The notes under the pieces were generated by a model that ran no database searches, was not told the DNA's origin, and was given only the letters and a program-made list of their open reading frames with translations. 41,430 bases of DNA from Polyangiaceae bacterium (lineage in GTDB: Bacteria; Myxococcota_A; Polyangia; Polyangiales; Polyangiaceae), in NCBI GenBank assembly GCA_025937835.1, contig JAICQO010000061.1, forward strand, positions 1-41,430. Reading direction: 5' to 3'. Position numbers and translations under genes: made by a program. Every line of letters starts with the position of its first letter. Positions within the stretch are counted from its first letter, which is position 1. Shown piece after piece: positions 35,201-41,430 of this stretch.

Positions 35201-35840
35201 TCGACAGCAGATCCTCGGCGCTCACCGCCACGATCAGCCCGTCCAGCGGGCGCTCGCTGCGGAAGCGCTTGACCGTGTCGAGGAAGCTCATCCACTCGTC
35301 GCGATCGTCTTCGCCCGTCGCCAGGCGGCCGGCGGTGTCGAGCAAGATCGCGCGCTCCGAGAACCACCAGTCGCAGTTGCGGGTGCCGGCCGTGCCGCGC
35401 ACCTTGGCGCCGCTCGAGCCCGGCGGCGCGATGAAGCCGAGGCCGGACTGGGTGAGCGCCGTGGTCTTGCCCGCGGCGGGCGGCCCGACGATCACGTACC
35501 AGGGCAGAGCGTAGAGCGCCGCGCGGCCGCCCTTCGAACCGAGCTTGGTGCGCTTCAGCGCATCCAGCGCGTTCTTCATCTGCGTCTGCAGCGCCATGAT
35601 CTCGGCGCGGCGGTCGGGCCGCGCCTTGTCGGCCTGCGCCGCGGCTTGCTTGAGCAGCTCGCGCTCGAGCGCGGCCGCCTTCATCGAGGCGCGGATGCGG
35701 CGCACCACGATCCAGGTGACGATCGTCAGGACCGCGACGACCGTGAACACGATCGCGATCCACAGCGGCCACTCGAGCAGAATCACCAGCACCCACAGGG
35801 CGGCGGTGAGCAGGGCGAGGACGATGGCGAGCCAGATCAT
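32268..35840 (-). CDS. tssM: T6SS membrane complex protein TssM (IcmF)
   Basis: TssM spans the inner membrane and forms the trans-envelope complex with TssL and TssJ. The 1190 residues are a full-length family member. Two membrane helices lie at about 3-22 and 27-48. The cytoplasmic NTPase domain has Walker A GPPAAGKTT (119-127), the LLDTAGR box and a TKVDL guanine-type motif, so NTP binding looks intact. A third helix lies near 430-448 (VVSIALLGTLTMILPAALAY), and the large periplasmic part with the IcmF-related and C-terminal beta domains fills the rest. Its start overlaps the tssL stop by 4 nt. Confidence 0.96.
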   Translation of the reverse strand: MIWLAIVLALLTAALWVLVILLEWPLWIAIVFTVVAVLTIVTWIVVRRIRASMKAAALERELLKQAAAQADKARPDRRAEIMALQTQMKNALDALKRTKLGSKGGRAALYALPWYVIVGPPAAGKTTALTQSGLGFIAPPGSSGAKVRGTAGTRNCDWWFSERAILLDTAGRLATGEDDRDEWMSFLDTVKRFRSERPLDGLIVAVSAEDLLSKSEVDLEELAKTLRARADELMGRLEMVLPIYVLTTKVDLVAGFVEFCGDLTKAQRAQAFGASFSLDTDLDDPAPAIEAEFDLLVRVLHARMLERLAGEPLAEVRSKILQFPVEFHALRQPLTRFTEELCRPNPYQETPLLRGFYFASGTQTGRAIDRVLDNMARGFNLAMPAAGQGLTAPPQSYFITELFQRVIFPDRHLAVRSMSQVRRKLRRQIAVVSIALLGTLTMILPAALAYVENSKLVRSTTEDIEDSQKLERTPNGGAAATAASLDLLMSRVQKLEQANGESQVRAFWGPYTAPPMYSALKGVYLERLRALVSGPVQTQLVGDVTQVGDLTRMDATNFQAGYDDLKLYLMLCYPEHLQNDWATQKLAKAWARALRSETETDKDKLQLHAGYYVEALAADKTWAWSPDKSAIARAQGRLSMVPLDELHYGWLVEAAKGAPPVRPENIFIGGAAPYWDARNNVAVPGLYTALGWQKVKALLESPDTRFDIEPWVLGRSVIQTDEVRTSNLQRLQELYFQRYGRAWQDFIGALSVKAPTDMNGAIEELRALSETEGPYVRLFKVIGENMRLPYDSNALLDKALGKAAKVAGKKLDRALNKVGLGDAGVGAEVADAGEQEKEISPVEKQFQPLLRFGFGEPSAGKADVAPSGLSQYLAQLTNLEVSLTQLSDSREEVSKDFNNELQRTASAVRRLLGGIEPRTRLVLEPLLMNPIKGSQEGVMVADYSALSEHWKAEVWDIYAQKIAPRYPFADVPADVTIPEFAEFFRPQTGTLWKFYATNLESRLERSGNRFVPRASTDMPLRPDFLQCLNVAQEITDAVFGTGTEPLVPFSIKIHPVGSAISEVSLIVDGKPTIYRNEPERWLPVQWPGKAQPIGGILRVRGAGFTDEIPRLGDFGLFRLFAAGNLKASGQISEGMTVLAGSWTLTRPGQPPVTLDVKPSKSVHPFSPGFFKRLRCPAQVSAGLPAAGGRR

Positions 35841-36523
35841 GGAGCATCCCGCAAGACGCGCGAGCTGCCGAGCGGCATGGCCCTGAGCGCGTCGTGCACG
35901 TCGCTTTGCAACATGCGGTCGAGGCCGAACAACACCAGCGCCGTGAGCAGCAAGCTGCCGACGATCAGCGCGATCAGCGGTGCGCTCGACGATTTTGTCT
36001 TCTGCACGCGTTCGCGCGGCTCGGCGTGCGGACCGAGCTTGTTGGTGGGAACCAGCGAGCTCACGAGCTGCTTGCGCGCCGCGTCGGTGAAGCTCGAGAG
36101 CGAGGCCATGTCACCGCTCACGCCGTAGGCGCCGCGGAAGCCGAGCGTCAGGCACAGGTAGTAAGCGTGCAGCGCCTCGGGGCGATTGCCTTGCTGCAGC
36201 AAGCTGCGCAGGCGCACGAAGAAGTTCTCGCCCGCCGTGTTGTGTTGGTAGAGCAAGAGCTGGAGCGGCTGCCCCATCCACTCGTTCCGGCCGTACCAGC
36301 TCGACTTCAGGATCTGCTCGTCGAGGAAGGCGACCAACGCGTAGCGAGCTTCGGCCAGATCGGCGTCCTGGATCCCGAGCGAGCGCCCCTTGCCCACCAT
36401 CGCGTCCAGCGCCGTGAGCAGCCGCTGCCGGAGCTCCGCGGGCGCGGGCAAGCTGGGCGAGGTCGGCAACTGCACGCCGACCATCAGCACGTCGGCACAA
36501 GCCCAGTACACCCGATCGCTCAT
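35837..36523 (-). CDS. tssL: T6SS inner-membrane protein TssL (DotU/IcmH)
   Basis: This 228-residue protein is the short form without a peptidoglycan-binding extension. The cytoplasmic helical domain has the family pattern ARYALVAFLDEQILKSSWYG (59-78), WMGQPLQLLLYQHNTAGENFF (82-102 region) and YYLCLTLGFRGAYG (121-134). One membrane helix lies at 181-203 with a short periplasmic tail. It is placed 12 nt after tssK and overlaps tssM by 4 nt. It docks the baseplate protein TssK to the membrane complex. Confidence 0.95.
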   Translation of the reverse strand: MSDRVYWACADVLMVGVQLPTSPSLPAPAELRQRLLTALDAMVGKGRSLGIQDADLAEARYALVAFLDEQILKSSWYGRNEWMGQPLQLLLYQHNTAGENFFVRLRSLLQQGNRPEALHAYYLCLTLGFRGAYGVSGDMASLSSFTDAARKQLVSSLVPTNKLGPHAEPRERVQKTKSSSAPLIALIVGSLLLTALVLFGLDRMLQSDVHDALRAMPLGSSRVLRDAP

Positions 36524-36535
36524 GCCCCGCTCCGC

Positions 36536-37879
36536 CTATCGGAGGTGGGCCGGATCGACCGCGTACAGCGACAGTCCGGCGCCCGCCCATTCGCCGTCCA
36601 CCGGCAGATACAATGCCACCGTCGACGACTTGGCGATCTCGTCCCAGTACGTGCCCTCGCGGCGCACGCGGAAGAAGCACACCCCCGGCTTCACGGGCAG
36701 CGCGCCGGTCGGGTTCCACTCGACGTTGACGCGCACGCCGTGCCGCGCGTGCTTCACCACGTCGTAGATCTGGTTCCAGCCGGCCATCTTGAGCACGCCG
36801 GGCACGCGCTCGCGCAGCAACGCCTCGGCGAGGCTGGCCTTGACCGAGACGAAGAACTCGTGCGCCACGAGCTTCGGATCGCCGATGCGCCCGATGAACA
36901 TGCCGTCGGGGCGGTGCTCGAGCGGGATCTCGACGTACGACTGCTCGATGCCGCCGGGCAAGAGCCGGAGCACGATCGCGAACAGCGTCTCGAAGCACTC
37001 GCCGAGCTCGAGGTAGTTGAACTTCGGCAGATCGCTGGGATCGAAGTCGGCGGAGAAGCTCGCGAGGCTGCCGGCCAGGTTCGCCAGCATCAAATAGGCC
37101 TCTTCCGGGTGGGCGCGCGGCGTGTCGAGCAGGTGATTGAGCTGCGGGATCGCGCCGTTCAGCGTGTGCAGCAGCCAGAACTTGCGGGCTTCACTGACGT
37201 GAAAGTCGACGCTGCCTTGCTGGCGCTGGCGGCGCTCGCCGGTGAGCTGCTGCTGGCGCGCCACGATGTTGGCGAGCACGCGGCGCACGCCGTTCTCCAG
37301 GAACGGTGCCGTGGACAGGTGCGCGACCGGCGGGATGCGCGTGTCGAGCACCTGGAACTGGCCATTCTCCTGGCGCAGCAGCTCGGCAACGCGGATCACG
37401 GCGAAGCCGTCCTTGCGTTCGTTGCCGTAGAGGATCTGCAGGTTGGCGTCGGCCCACTCGAGCTCTTGCGGCGAAGAGCCGTTGTTCAGATCGACCACGC
37501 TGCGGATCTCGCGTTTGTAGCGGCGCGCCGCGGCGCCGTCCTGCGCGACCATCGCCGTGTCGTTGCTGTGCGCGAGCCCGACGTAGACCTCGAGCTTCAC
37601 GGCCTCGGGCGGCAGAGGGCGGGGAGCAGGCGGTGGGATCGGCGTGCCCTCGCCGCAGCTGACGACCGCGCCGTCGGGCCAGATCGCGGAGAACTTGCGC
37701 AGCTTGAACTGGCCGGCGGCGAAGCCGCGCTCGTCGATGTCGAGCTCGGTGATACCCCAATCGTAGTGAGTGACCGCGCTCAGGCGGTCTTGCAGGATCT
37801 TCTCGTGGTAGCGGTCCTGCTGCTGGAAATGGTGCTGGCTGACCAGCAGACCCTCGGTCCACAGCGGCTTGTGCGCCAT
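36536..37879 (-). CDS. tssK: T6SS baseplate protein TssK
   Basis: TssK links the T6SS baseplate to the membrane complex. The 447 residues begin MAHKPLWTEGLLVSQHHFQQ, close to the family signature LWxEGxFLxPQHFQQ, continuing QDRYHE. The shoulder and helical neck domains follow, with LEVYVGLAHSNDT and EKxxxDLPKFNYLELGECFE-like segments. It has the usual family length. The ATG at 37879 is chosen because the signature starts there, 5 nt after the tssJ stop. The longer frame upstream lies in tssJ. Confidence 0.95.
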   Translation of the reverse strand: MAHKPLWTEGLLVSQHHFQQQDRYHEKILQDRLSAVTHYDWGITELDIDERGFAAGQFKLRKFSAIWPDGAVVSCGEGTPIPPPAPRPLPPEAVKLEVYVGLAHSNDTAMVAQDGAAARRYKREIRSVVDLNNGSSPQELEWADANLQILYGNERKDGFAVIRVAELLRQENGQFQVLDTRIPPVAHLSTAPFLENGVRRVLANIVARQQQLTGERRQRQQGSVDFHVSEARKFWLLHTLNGAIPQLNHLLDTPRAHPEEAYLMLANLAGSLASFSADFDPSDLPKFNYLELGECFETLFAIVLRLLPGGIEQSYVEIPLEHRPDGMFIGRIGDPKLVAHEFFVSVKASLAEALLRERVPGVLKMAGWNQIYDVVKHARHGVRVNVEWNPTGALPVKPGVCFFRVRREGTYWDEIAKSSTVALYLPVDGEWAGAGLSLYAVDPAHLR

Positions 37880-37884
37880 CGTTC

Positions 37885-38454
37885 TCAGTAACCCCCGCTC
37901 GACGCCGGGGCCCCTGCGTCGGATTGAGTTTCCGGTTCCGGCTCGGCCTCGCGCCCCGCGCCGTCCTGGATTTGCATCCGGTCGACCCAGACCGGGATCC
38001 GCTCGCCCTGTTTCGGACAAGGTGGCGTCGTGCGCGGACCCTCGAGGTCGTACGTCACGAACCAGTCCTTGCCTTGTGGCTCGCGAAACAACGCCACGAG
38101 CGCGAGCGTCGCTGCGCCCGGCGTGGGTGTGACAGGAAACAGCTTCGTCTCGCCCGGGAACAACGTCTGCTCTTCGACCCCGAGCAGATCCTTGTCCAGC
38201 GTGACGGCGTCGTTCTGCCAGATATCTTCGAAGCTTGCCGTGCGAAGCCGAGCATCGGAGCGAAGTTGGTAGATGCGCACCTGAACGGGCCGCCCTTCTC
38301 CAGTCGCCTCCGCATTGACCCGAGCCGTCGCCGTGATGGCGAGGGTCGGCTTCACCGGCTCACAGGCCTTGGGGGCCGCCTTCGGCGCAGGGGGCGGCGT
38401 CGAGCCGCATCCCAGCACCACACCACAAATCAGCGCGAACACCGCGTTTTTCAT
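37885..38454 (-). CDS. tssJ: T6SS outer-membrane lipoprotein TssJ
   Basis: TssJ anchors the T6SS membrane complex to the outer membrane. The 189-residue chain has a lipoprotein signal MKNAVFALICGVVLGC (Cys16) and then a Pro/Ala linker. The transthyretin-like domain includes RPVQVRIYQLRSDARLRTAS, FEDIWQNDAVTLDKDLLG and ETKLFPVTP, the family pattern. The last 25 residues are a Glu/Pro/Ser-rich tail. It heads the operon tssJ-K-L-M-tagF-tagH. A TATAAC box on the minus strand (38465-38470) lies only 10 nt before the ATG, so if it is a -10 element the mRNA would be nearly leaderless. Confidence 0.92.
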   Translation of the reverse strand: MKNAVFALICGVVLGCGSTPPPAPKAAPKACEPVKPTLAITATARVNAEATGEGRPVQVRIYQLRSDARLRTASFEDIWQNDAVTLDKDLLGVEEQTLFPGETKLFPVTPTPGAATLALVALFREPQGKDWFVTYDLEGPRTTPPCPKQGERIPVWVDRMQIQDGAGREAEPEPETQSDAGAPASSGGY

Positions 38455-38839
38455 CCGCGGCAACGTTATACACGACAACGGGCCCTGCCGTGCGCGGCCC
38501 GTTACCGGTTGGCGACGTCGCCGCCCCGGGTCGGCCCTCCAACCGCGCCGGACCGAGCACTCCCGATCTGGTGGTCTGGCCTGTTCGCGGAATCCGGATG
38601 GCAATGCCGTCGGACGAGGGCAGGTCGAGGCGCCGCCCCACGTAGATCCGATGCTGGGAAGCTGATCCGACTGCGACCCCTTCACTGGAAGTCGCCGAGC
38701 GGTCGTCCCTGCACTTGACCGTCGGGTCGCTTGAGGATACTCGTTGAGCGTGTGGTGTGGGCCCCTTCTGGGCGAGGATAAGCAGAGGTCGCCGGACGAC
38801 CGTGCCGTGCGAGCCTGTTCAAATTGAAGGAGTGTTGCG
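38455..38839. promoter_or_regulatory. divergent control region between tssJ and hcp
   Basis: This 385-nt interval carries no credible gene. Near tssJ lie TATAAC (minus strand, 38465-38470) and an 8-bp hairpin, AACGGGCC (38477-38484) with GGCCCGTT (38496-38503). On the hcp side TTGACC (38715-38720) and GATACT (38736-38741) give a weak sigma70-like pair with 15-nt spacing, about 100 nt before the start. No -24/-12 sigma54 box was recognised. Confidence 0.4.
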
Positions 38840-39340
38840 ATGGCCGTCGATATGTTTCTGAAGTTGGATGATGTGAAAGGGGAGGCGAAGGGGGAGAAGA
38901 AGGACGAAATCGTCATCCTCTCGTGGTCGTGGGTCGCCGCCCAGCAAGGCACCGGCAGCGCAGGTGGCGGTTCCGGTACGGGCAAGGTCGAGTCTCTCGA
39001 CATCGAGCTCAGGAAGTGGGTCGATCGCGCGTCCCCCATCCTCTACAAGTACTGCTGCAAGGGCACGCACTTGAACGAGGCGTTGATCACCGTGCGCAAG
39101 GCCGGCGACACGCCCCTCGAGTACATGAAGGTCACCTTGCGCGACATCATCATCACCGGGTTCAGCACGGGCACCGTGGTCCCGGGCGATGATCGCCTGC
39201 AAGAGACCGTGCGCCTGAACTTCAAGAAGGTGTTCGTCGCGTACTCGCCGCAGGTCAAGGGCGGCTCCGGCGACGCCGAGACCGGCGGCGGTTTCAACCT
39301 CGAGACCGCGCTCGAGTGGGACGGCAAGTCGGACGACTGA
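38840..39340 (+). CDS. hcp: T6SS tube protein Hcp (TssD)
   Basis: Hcp stacks as hexameric rings to form the inner tube that is fired into target cells. The 166 residues show the Hcp1 pattern: MAVDMFLKLDDVKGEAKGE, EIVILSWSWVAAQQG, a Gly/Ser loop, VESLDIELRKWVDRASPIL, then ALITVRKAGDTPLEYMKVTL and the closing FNLETALEW. A GAAGGAG site at 38826-38832 gives strong initiation. It is transcribed away from the tss operon and ends in its own intrinsic terminator, as expected for the most abundant T6SS part. No VgrG or effector gene follows it. Confidence 0.95.
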   Translation: MAVDMFLKLDDVKGEAKGEKKDEIVILSWSWVAAQQGTGSAGGGSGTGKVESLDIELRKWVDRASPILYKYCCKGTHLNEALITVRKAGDTPLEYMKVTLRDIIITGFSTGTVVPGDDRLQETVRLNFKKVFVAYSPQVKGGSGDAETGGGFNLETALEWDGKSDD

Positions 39341-39351
39341 GAGTTCCGAAT

Positions 39352-39381
39352 GCTGAAGGGGGGGCCTGGCTGAAGGCTGAC
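39352..39381. repeat. GCTGAAG-type repeat after hcp
   Basis: GCTGAAG appears three times within 30 nt (TGCTGAAGGG, GGCTGAAGGCTGAC). Flanking GAAGGGG and CCCCTTC can pair as an outer stem around it. It belongs to the same loose repeat family as 29818-29846. Confidence 0.4.
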
Positions 39382-39405
39382 TTCGCCTGGCCCCTTCGGA
39401 TTGCG

Positions 39406-39450
39406 ACGCCACGCTGACGCTACCGCGGAAGACGTGGCGTTTTTCTTTCT
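39406..39450 (+). terminator. intrinsic terminator of hcp
   Basis: ACGCCACG (39406-39413) and CGTGGCGT (39433-39440) form a perfect 8-bp stem with a 19-nt loop, followed at once by TTTTCTTTCT (39441-39450). It is the only clear hairpin plus T-tract seen in the window. It points in the plus direction, 66 nt after the hcp stop. Confidence 0.85.
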
Positions 39451-39451
39451 G

Positions 39452-40369
39452 CTACTCCGCGGTGGCGCCGAAATGGACTTCGCGAGCCGTTCTGGAGACG
39501 ACGGTCAGGCTCAGGGCAATCGCGATCGCGATCACGATCGCGCCAGCCCGCCGCAAGCGCTTCATTTGCCACCACATCACGAGCCCGCTCAACGACCACA
39601 GGATCAACGTCGCCGCGGTGAGGTCGGCGAACAACGCCCACACGCTGGTCGCGTCGGCGTGTGGGGGATAGTGGTGCTGCTTGTGCAGGCTCTCGAGTAG
39701 CTCCGCCAGGGAGCCGCGATTGCTGGCGCCGCGGGGCGTTCCGGAAAGCTCGCCAGTGCTCAGATCATAGACGACGTTCCACGGGCGCCCGTCCCGACTC
39801 GACATGCCGAAGCGGAGCTCTGGATGGATCTCCGGATGGGGACGGAGCGGGCCTTCTACCGCAAGCCTCGGATCGCGGAGCAACGGGCTCAGCCGATCGG
39901 CGAGCTTCGCGAGATCGTAGTCATCGAGCGCCAAGCGTTGACCGTCGAACGGGACCCGCGCAACCCTTGCGGGATCGGGTCGCTCGGTGAGCGTCGCGTC
40001 GCCGTCGGAGAGGTTCAGTATCAGCACCTGCTTGCCAGTGGCCGCGGGCGCCGCAAACAGTGGAAAGCCGGAAAAACGCGGTCGTTCCGCGAGATCGAGA
40101 TGGTAGCGGCGACCGTCTGCGTTCAGGTCGTGGACGAGCCGTTCGGCGATCCGTTGCGCGTCCCATCCTTCGAAGCCGGTGTGCCGGCTGACGGTCGCCG
40201 CCGACAGACGCCGGACCTCGAGCCCGCGTCCAATCGTCGGGTGGTTGAACGACAGACCCGTGATGCCGAAGAACAGCGCGAACGGCCAGAGTAAGAGACC
40301 GAGGTACAGGTGTATCCGGCGCACCAGCCGCAACGCGAGTGGGACAGCGCGCCGGAGACCTGCGTTCAT
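39452..40369 (-). CDS. PepSY-associated transmembrane protein
   Basis: This is a 305-residue protein. The first helix (about 17-40) begins RRIHLYLGLLLWPFALFFGI, the usual start of PepSY-associated membrane proteins. A large periplasmic part holds two PepSY-like segments (AERLVHDLNADGRRYHLDLA; DLAKLADRLSPLLRDPRLAV). ESLHKQHHYPP precedes the next helix (about 238-262), which ends WSLSGLVMWWQMKRLR, and a third helix closes the chain. Such proteins are often found with TonB-dependent iron-siderophore receptors and may reduce or handle iron. The ATG at 40369 follows the MxcI-like stop by 11 nt, so the two form an operon. Confidence 0.85.
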   Translation of the reverse strand: MNAGLRRAVPLALRLVRRIHLYLGLLLWPFALFFGITGLSFNHPTIGRGLEVRRLSAATVSRHTGFEGWDAQRIAERLVHDLNADGRRYHLDLAERPRFSGFPLFAAPAATGKQVLILNLSDGDATLTERPDPARVARVPFDGQRLALDDYDLAKLADRLSPLLRDPRLAVEGPLRPHPEIHPELRFGMSSRDGRPWNVVYDLSTGELSGTPRGASNRGSLAELLESLHKQHHYPPHADATSVWALFADLTAATLILWSLSGLVMWWQMKRLRRAGAIVIAIAIALSLTVVSRTAREVHFGATAE

Positions 40370-40380
40370 CGCGGCGCGGC

Positions 40381-41430
40381 TCAACGCAGCTTGACCGCCG
40401 AGAACACGAGCCCTGGGACCCGCGCTGCCGACCCGTGCGTGGGACCGTTCCGCGTCAGCTCGACGAATCGCGTTTCCTCCCCGGCGAGGAACACGGGCGC
40501 GAATGCGCGCTCTCCGAGCTGGAACGGCAGCACGCTGCCACCCGCCAATTCGGCGTCCACGGCTTCCAGCGCCGGCTCGTCGCCGAGCCTCAGCTTGGCC
40601 CAGTTCCACACCGGCAGGCTGGCGAGGGCGCGCGGATTGGTCACGTCTTCGGGGATGGCCGTAGGATCGAGCACGCGCAGGAAGGGCTGATTGTCGGGTC
40701 CGATCAGCAGCGAACCCGCGGAGGCCCCGCTCAGCTCCGAGAGCGAGACGTAGAAGTCCGGGTCGAAGCCGTCCGTGCTCGTGTCGAGACGCAACAGGCA
40801 GGGCTCCGGGTTTTCGTGGTTGAGGTAGGCCGCCGCCGCACCGAAGGCTTCCGTCGCCAGATACAGGAAGCCGTCCGCGTCGAGCACGCCGTCGCGGACG
40901 TAACCGCAGCGGGTATCCTGCACGATCTCGGCGCTATCGCGCTCGGTATCGACGATCACCACCGCGAGTCGCGGCACGACCTCGAGCTCGCGGCGCCAGG
41001 CGGCGAAGCTGTAGAGCTTCGGCCCAATGCGCACCGGAGCGGCGGTGAAGGACAGCACCTCACCTTCGTGCGCCAGTTGCTCGAGTGAAATCGTCCCGCC
41101 TACCTTCATCGCGCTCGGATCCCAGACCACGATCTGCGCCGTGGGTCCGTCGAACCAGTACGCTTTATCTGCGGCCACGTACTGGAACTGGCCGCCGTAC
41201 TCGCCGAACTTCGTGATGCCCTGGCCGAGGACCGAGACCGTGCCGTCCTCGGCGAGCTCGCCGCCCGGCTCGAGCACGTAGCGCGTGACGGTCGGCCCCT
41301 GGTCGCTTGCCACGAACAGCGCTCCAGCGCCCTCCGCGCCGGTGCCCAGGGCGCGCCCCGGGACCTCGACCACGGCTTCGTCGAGCGACAAGCTCGTCTT
41401 CTCGTCGATGGTGTCGGTCAGCAGCACGTA
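40381..41430 (-). CDS. MxcI-like protein, beta-propeller type (5' end beyond the window)
   Basis: At least 349 residues are present. The frame stays open through the window edge, and no signal peptide is seen, so the true start is upstream. Repeated short strand units (TVTRYVLEPGGELAEDGTV; AYWFDGPTAQIVVWDPSAM; RLAVVIVDTERDSAEIVQDT; GVLDADGFLYLATEAFG) suggest a beta-propeller. The layout, with RCG after the third unit and CLLRLDTSTDGFDPDF, resembles MxcI-like proteins of myxobacteria, first noted beside the myxochelin siderophore cluster, as I remember them. The PepSY gene 11 nt downstream supports an iron-uptake role. The biochemical function is unknown. Confidence 0.65.
   Translation of the reverse strand, partial: YVLLTDTIDEKTSLSLDEAVVEVPGRALGTGAEGAGALFVASDQGPTVTRYVLEPGGELAEDGTVSVLGQGITKFGEYGGQFQYVAADKAYWFDGPTAQIVVWDPSAMKVGGTISLEQLAHEGEVLSFTAAPVRIGPKLYSFAAWRRELEVVPRLAVVIVDTERDSAEIVQDTRCGYVRDGVLDADGFLYLATEAFGAAAAYLNHENPEPCLLRLDTSTDGFDPDFYVSLSELSGASAGSLLIGPDNQPFLRVLDPTAIPEDVTNPRALASLPVWNWAKLRLGDEPALEAVDAELAGGSVLPFQLGERAFAPVFLAGEETRFVELTRNGPTHGSAARVPGLVFSAVKLR

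Noticed and set aside
32352-37891. Very long plus-strand frames (32352-34055, 34113-36128, 35894-37891) opposite tssM, tssL and tssK
   Set aside because: They are antisense to well-conserved T6SS genes. Composition is Arg/Leu/Ala/His-rich and resembles other antisense frames in the window.

Overview
The window is very GC-rich, densely packed bacterial chromosome. It reads like a predatory myxobacterium, probably of the Polyangia/Sorangiineae type. That placement is an inference from the gene content: a double-length UvrA, a Pkn-type Ser/Thr kinase beside a TPR/poly-Gly membrane protein, many small lipoproteins with [L/V]-x-[G/A]-C lipoboxes, an MxcI-like protein, and frequent GTG/TTG starts. 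No rRNA, tRNA, insertion sequence, phage gene or CRISPR array was seen.

Left part (1-10203). The tail of an unidentified plus-strand gene faces a 1764-residue tandem UvrA fusion on the minus strand. Next is a minus-strand pair: an acidic-tailed helical protein and a basic, histone-like DUF6496 protein. A plus-strand secreted protein follows that resembles the fungal cell-wall protein family Tos1/YJL171C and carries a GH16-like E-x-x-x-x-E site. Then come three minus-strand genes: a lipoprotein methyltransferase, a beta-hydroxyacid dehydrogenase and the fluoride channel CrcB.

Middle part (10291-19715, plus strand). A His-rich CpxP/Spy-like periplasmic sensor, a small membrane protein, an OmpR-type regulator and a histidine kinase form a compact envelope/metal stress module. 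Aspartate kinase, a tail-anchored small protein and the replication restart helicase PriA follow. After them come an outer-membrane barrel protein and a lipoprotein lytic transglycosylase.

Envelope part (19723-28630). On the minus strand are a four-helix membrane protein, the TPR/poly-Gly protein, a Ser/Thr kinase and an Omp85-like barrel. Then comes a plus-strand run of a DUF4398 lipoprotein, a DUF4398-OmpA lipoprotein and a Gly-rich small lipoprotein. Three further lipoproteins of unknown function complete this part.

Right part (28631-41430). A gene-free interval holds a nested hairpin. Next is a PAP2-like membrane protein with a degraded third motif, then a minus-strand type VI secretion operon in the order tssJ-tssK-tssL-tssM-tagF-FHA(tagH). 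The tube gene hcp diverges from it and has its own intrinsic terminator. The sheath, baseplate, ClpV and VgrG genes are absent here, so they must lie elsewhere. The window ends in a minus-strand pair, an MxcI-like protein (cut by the edge) and a PepSY membrane protein, typical of iron/siderophore uptake loci.
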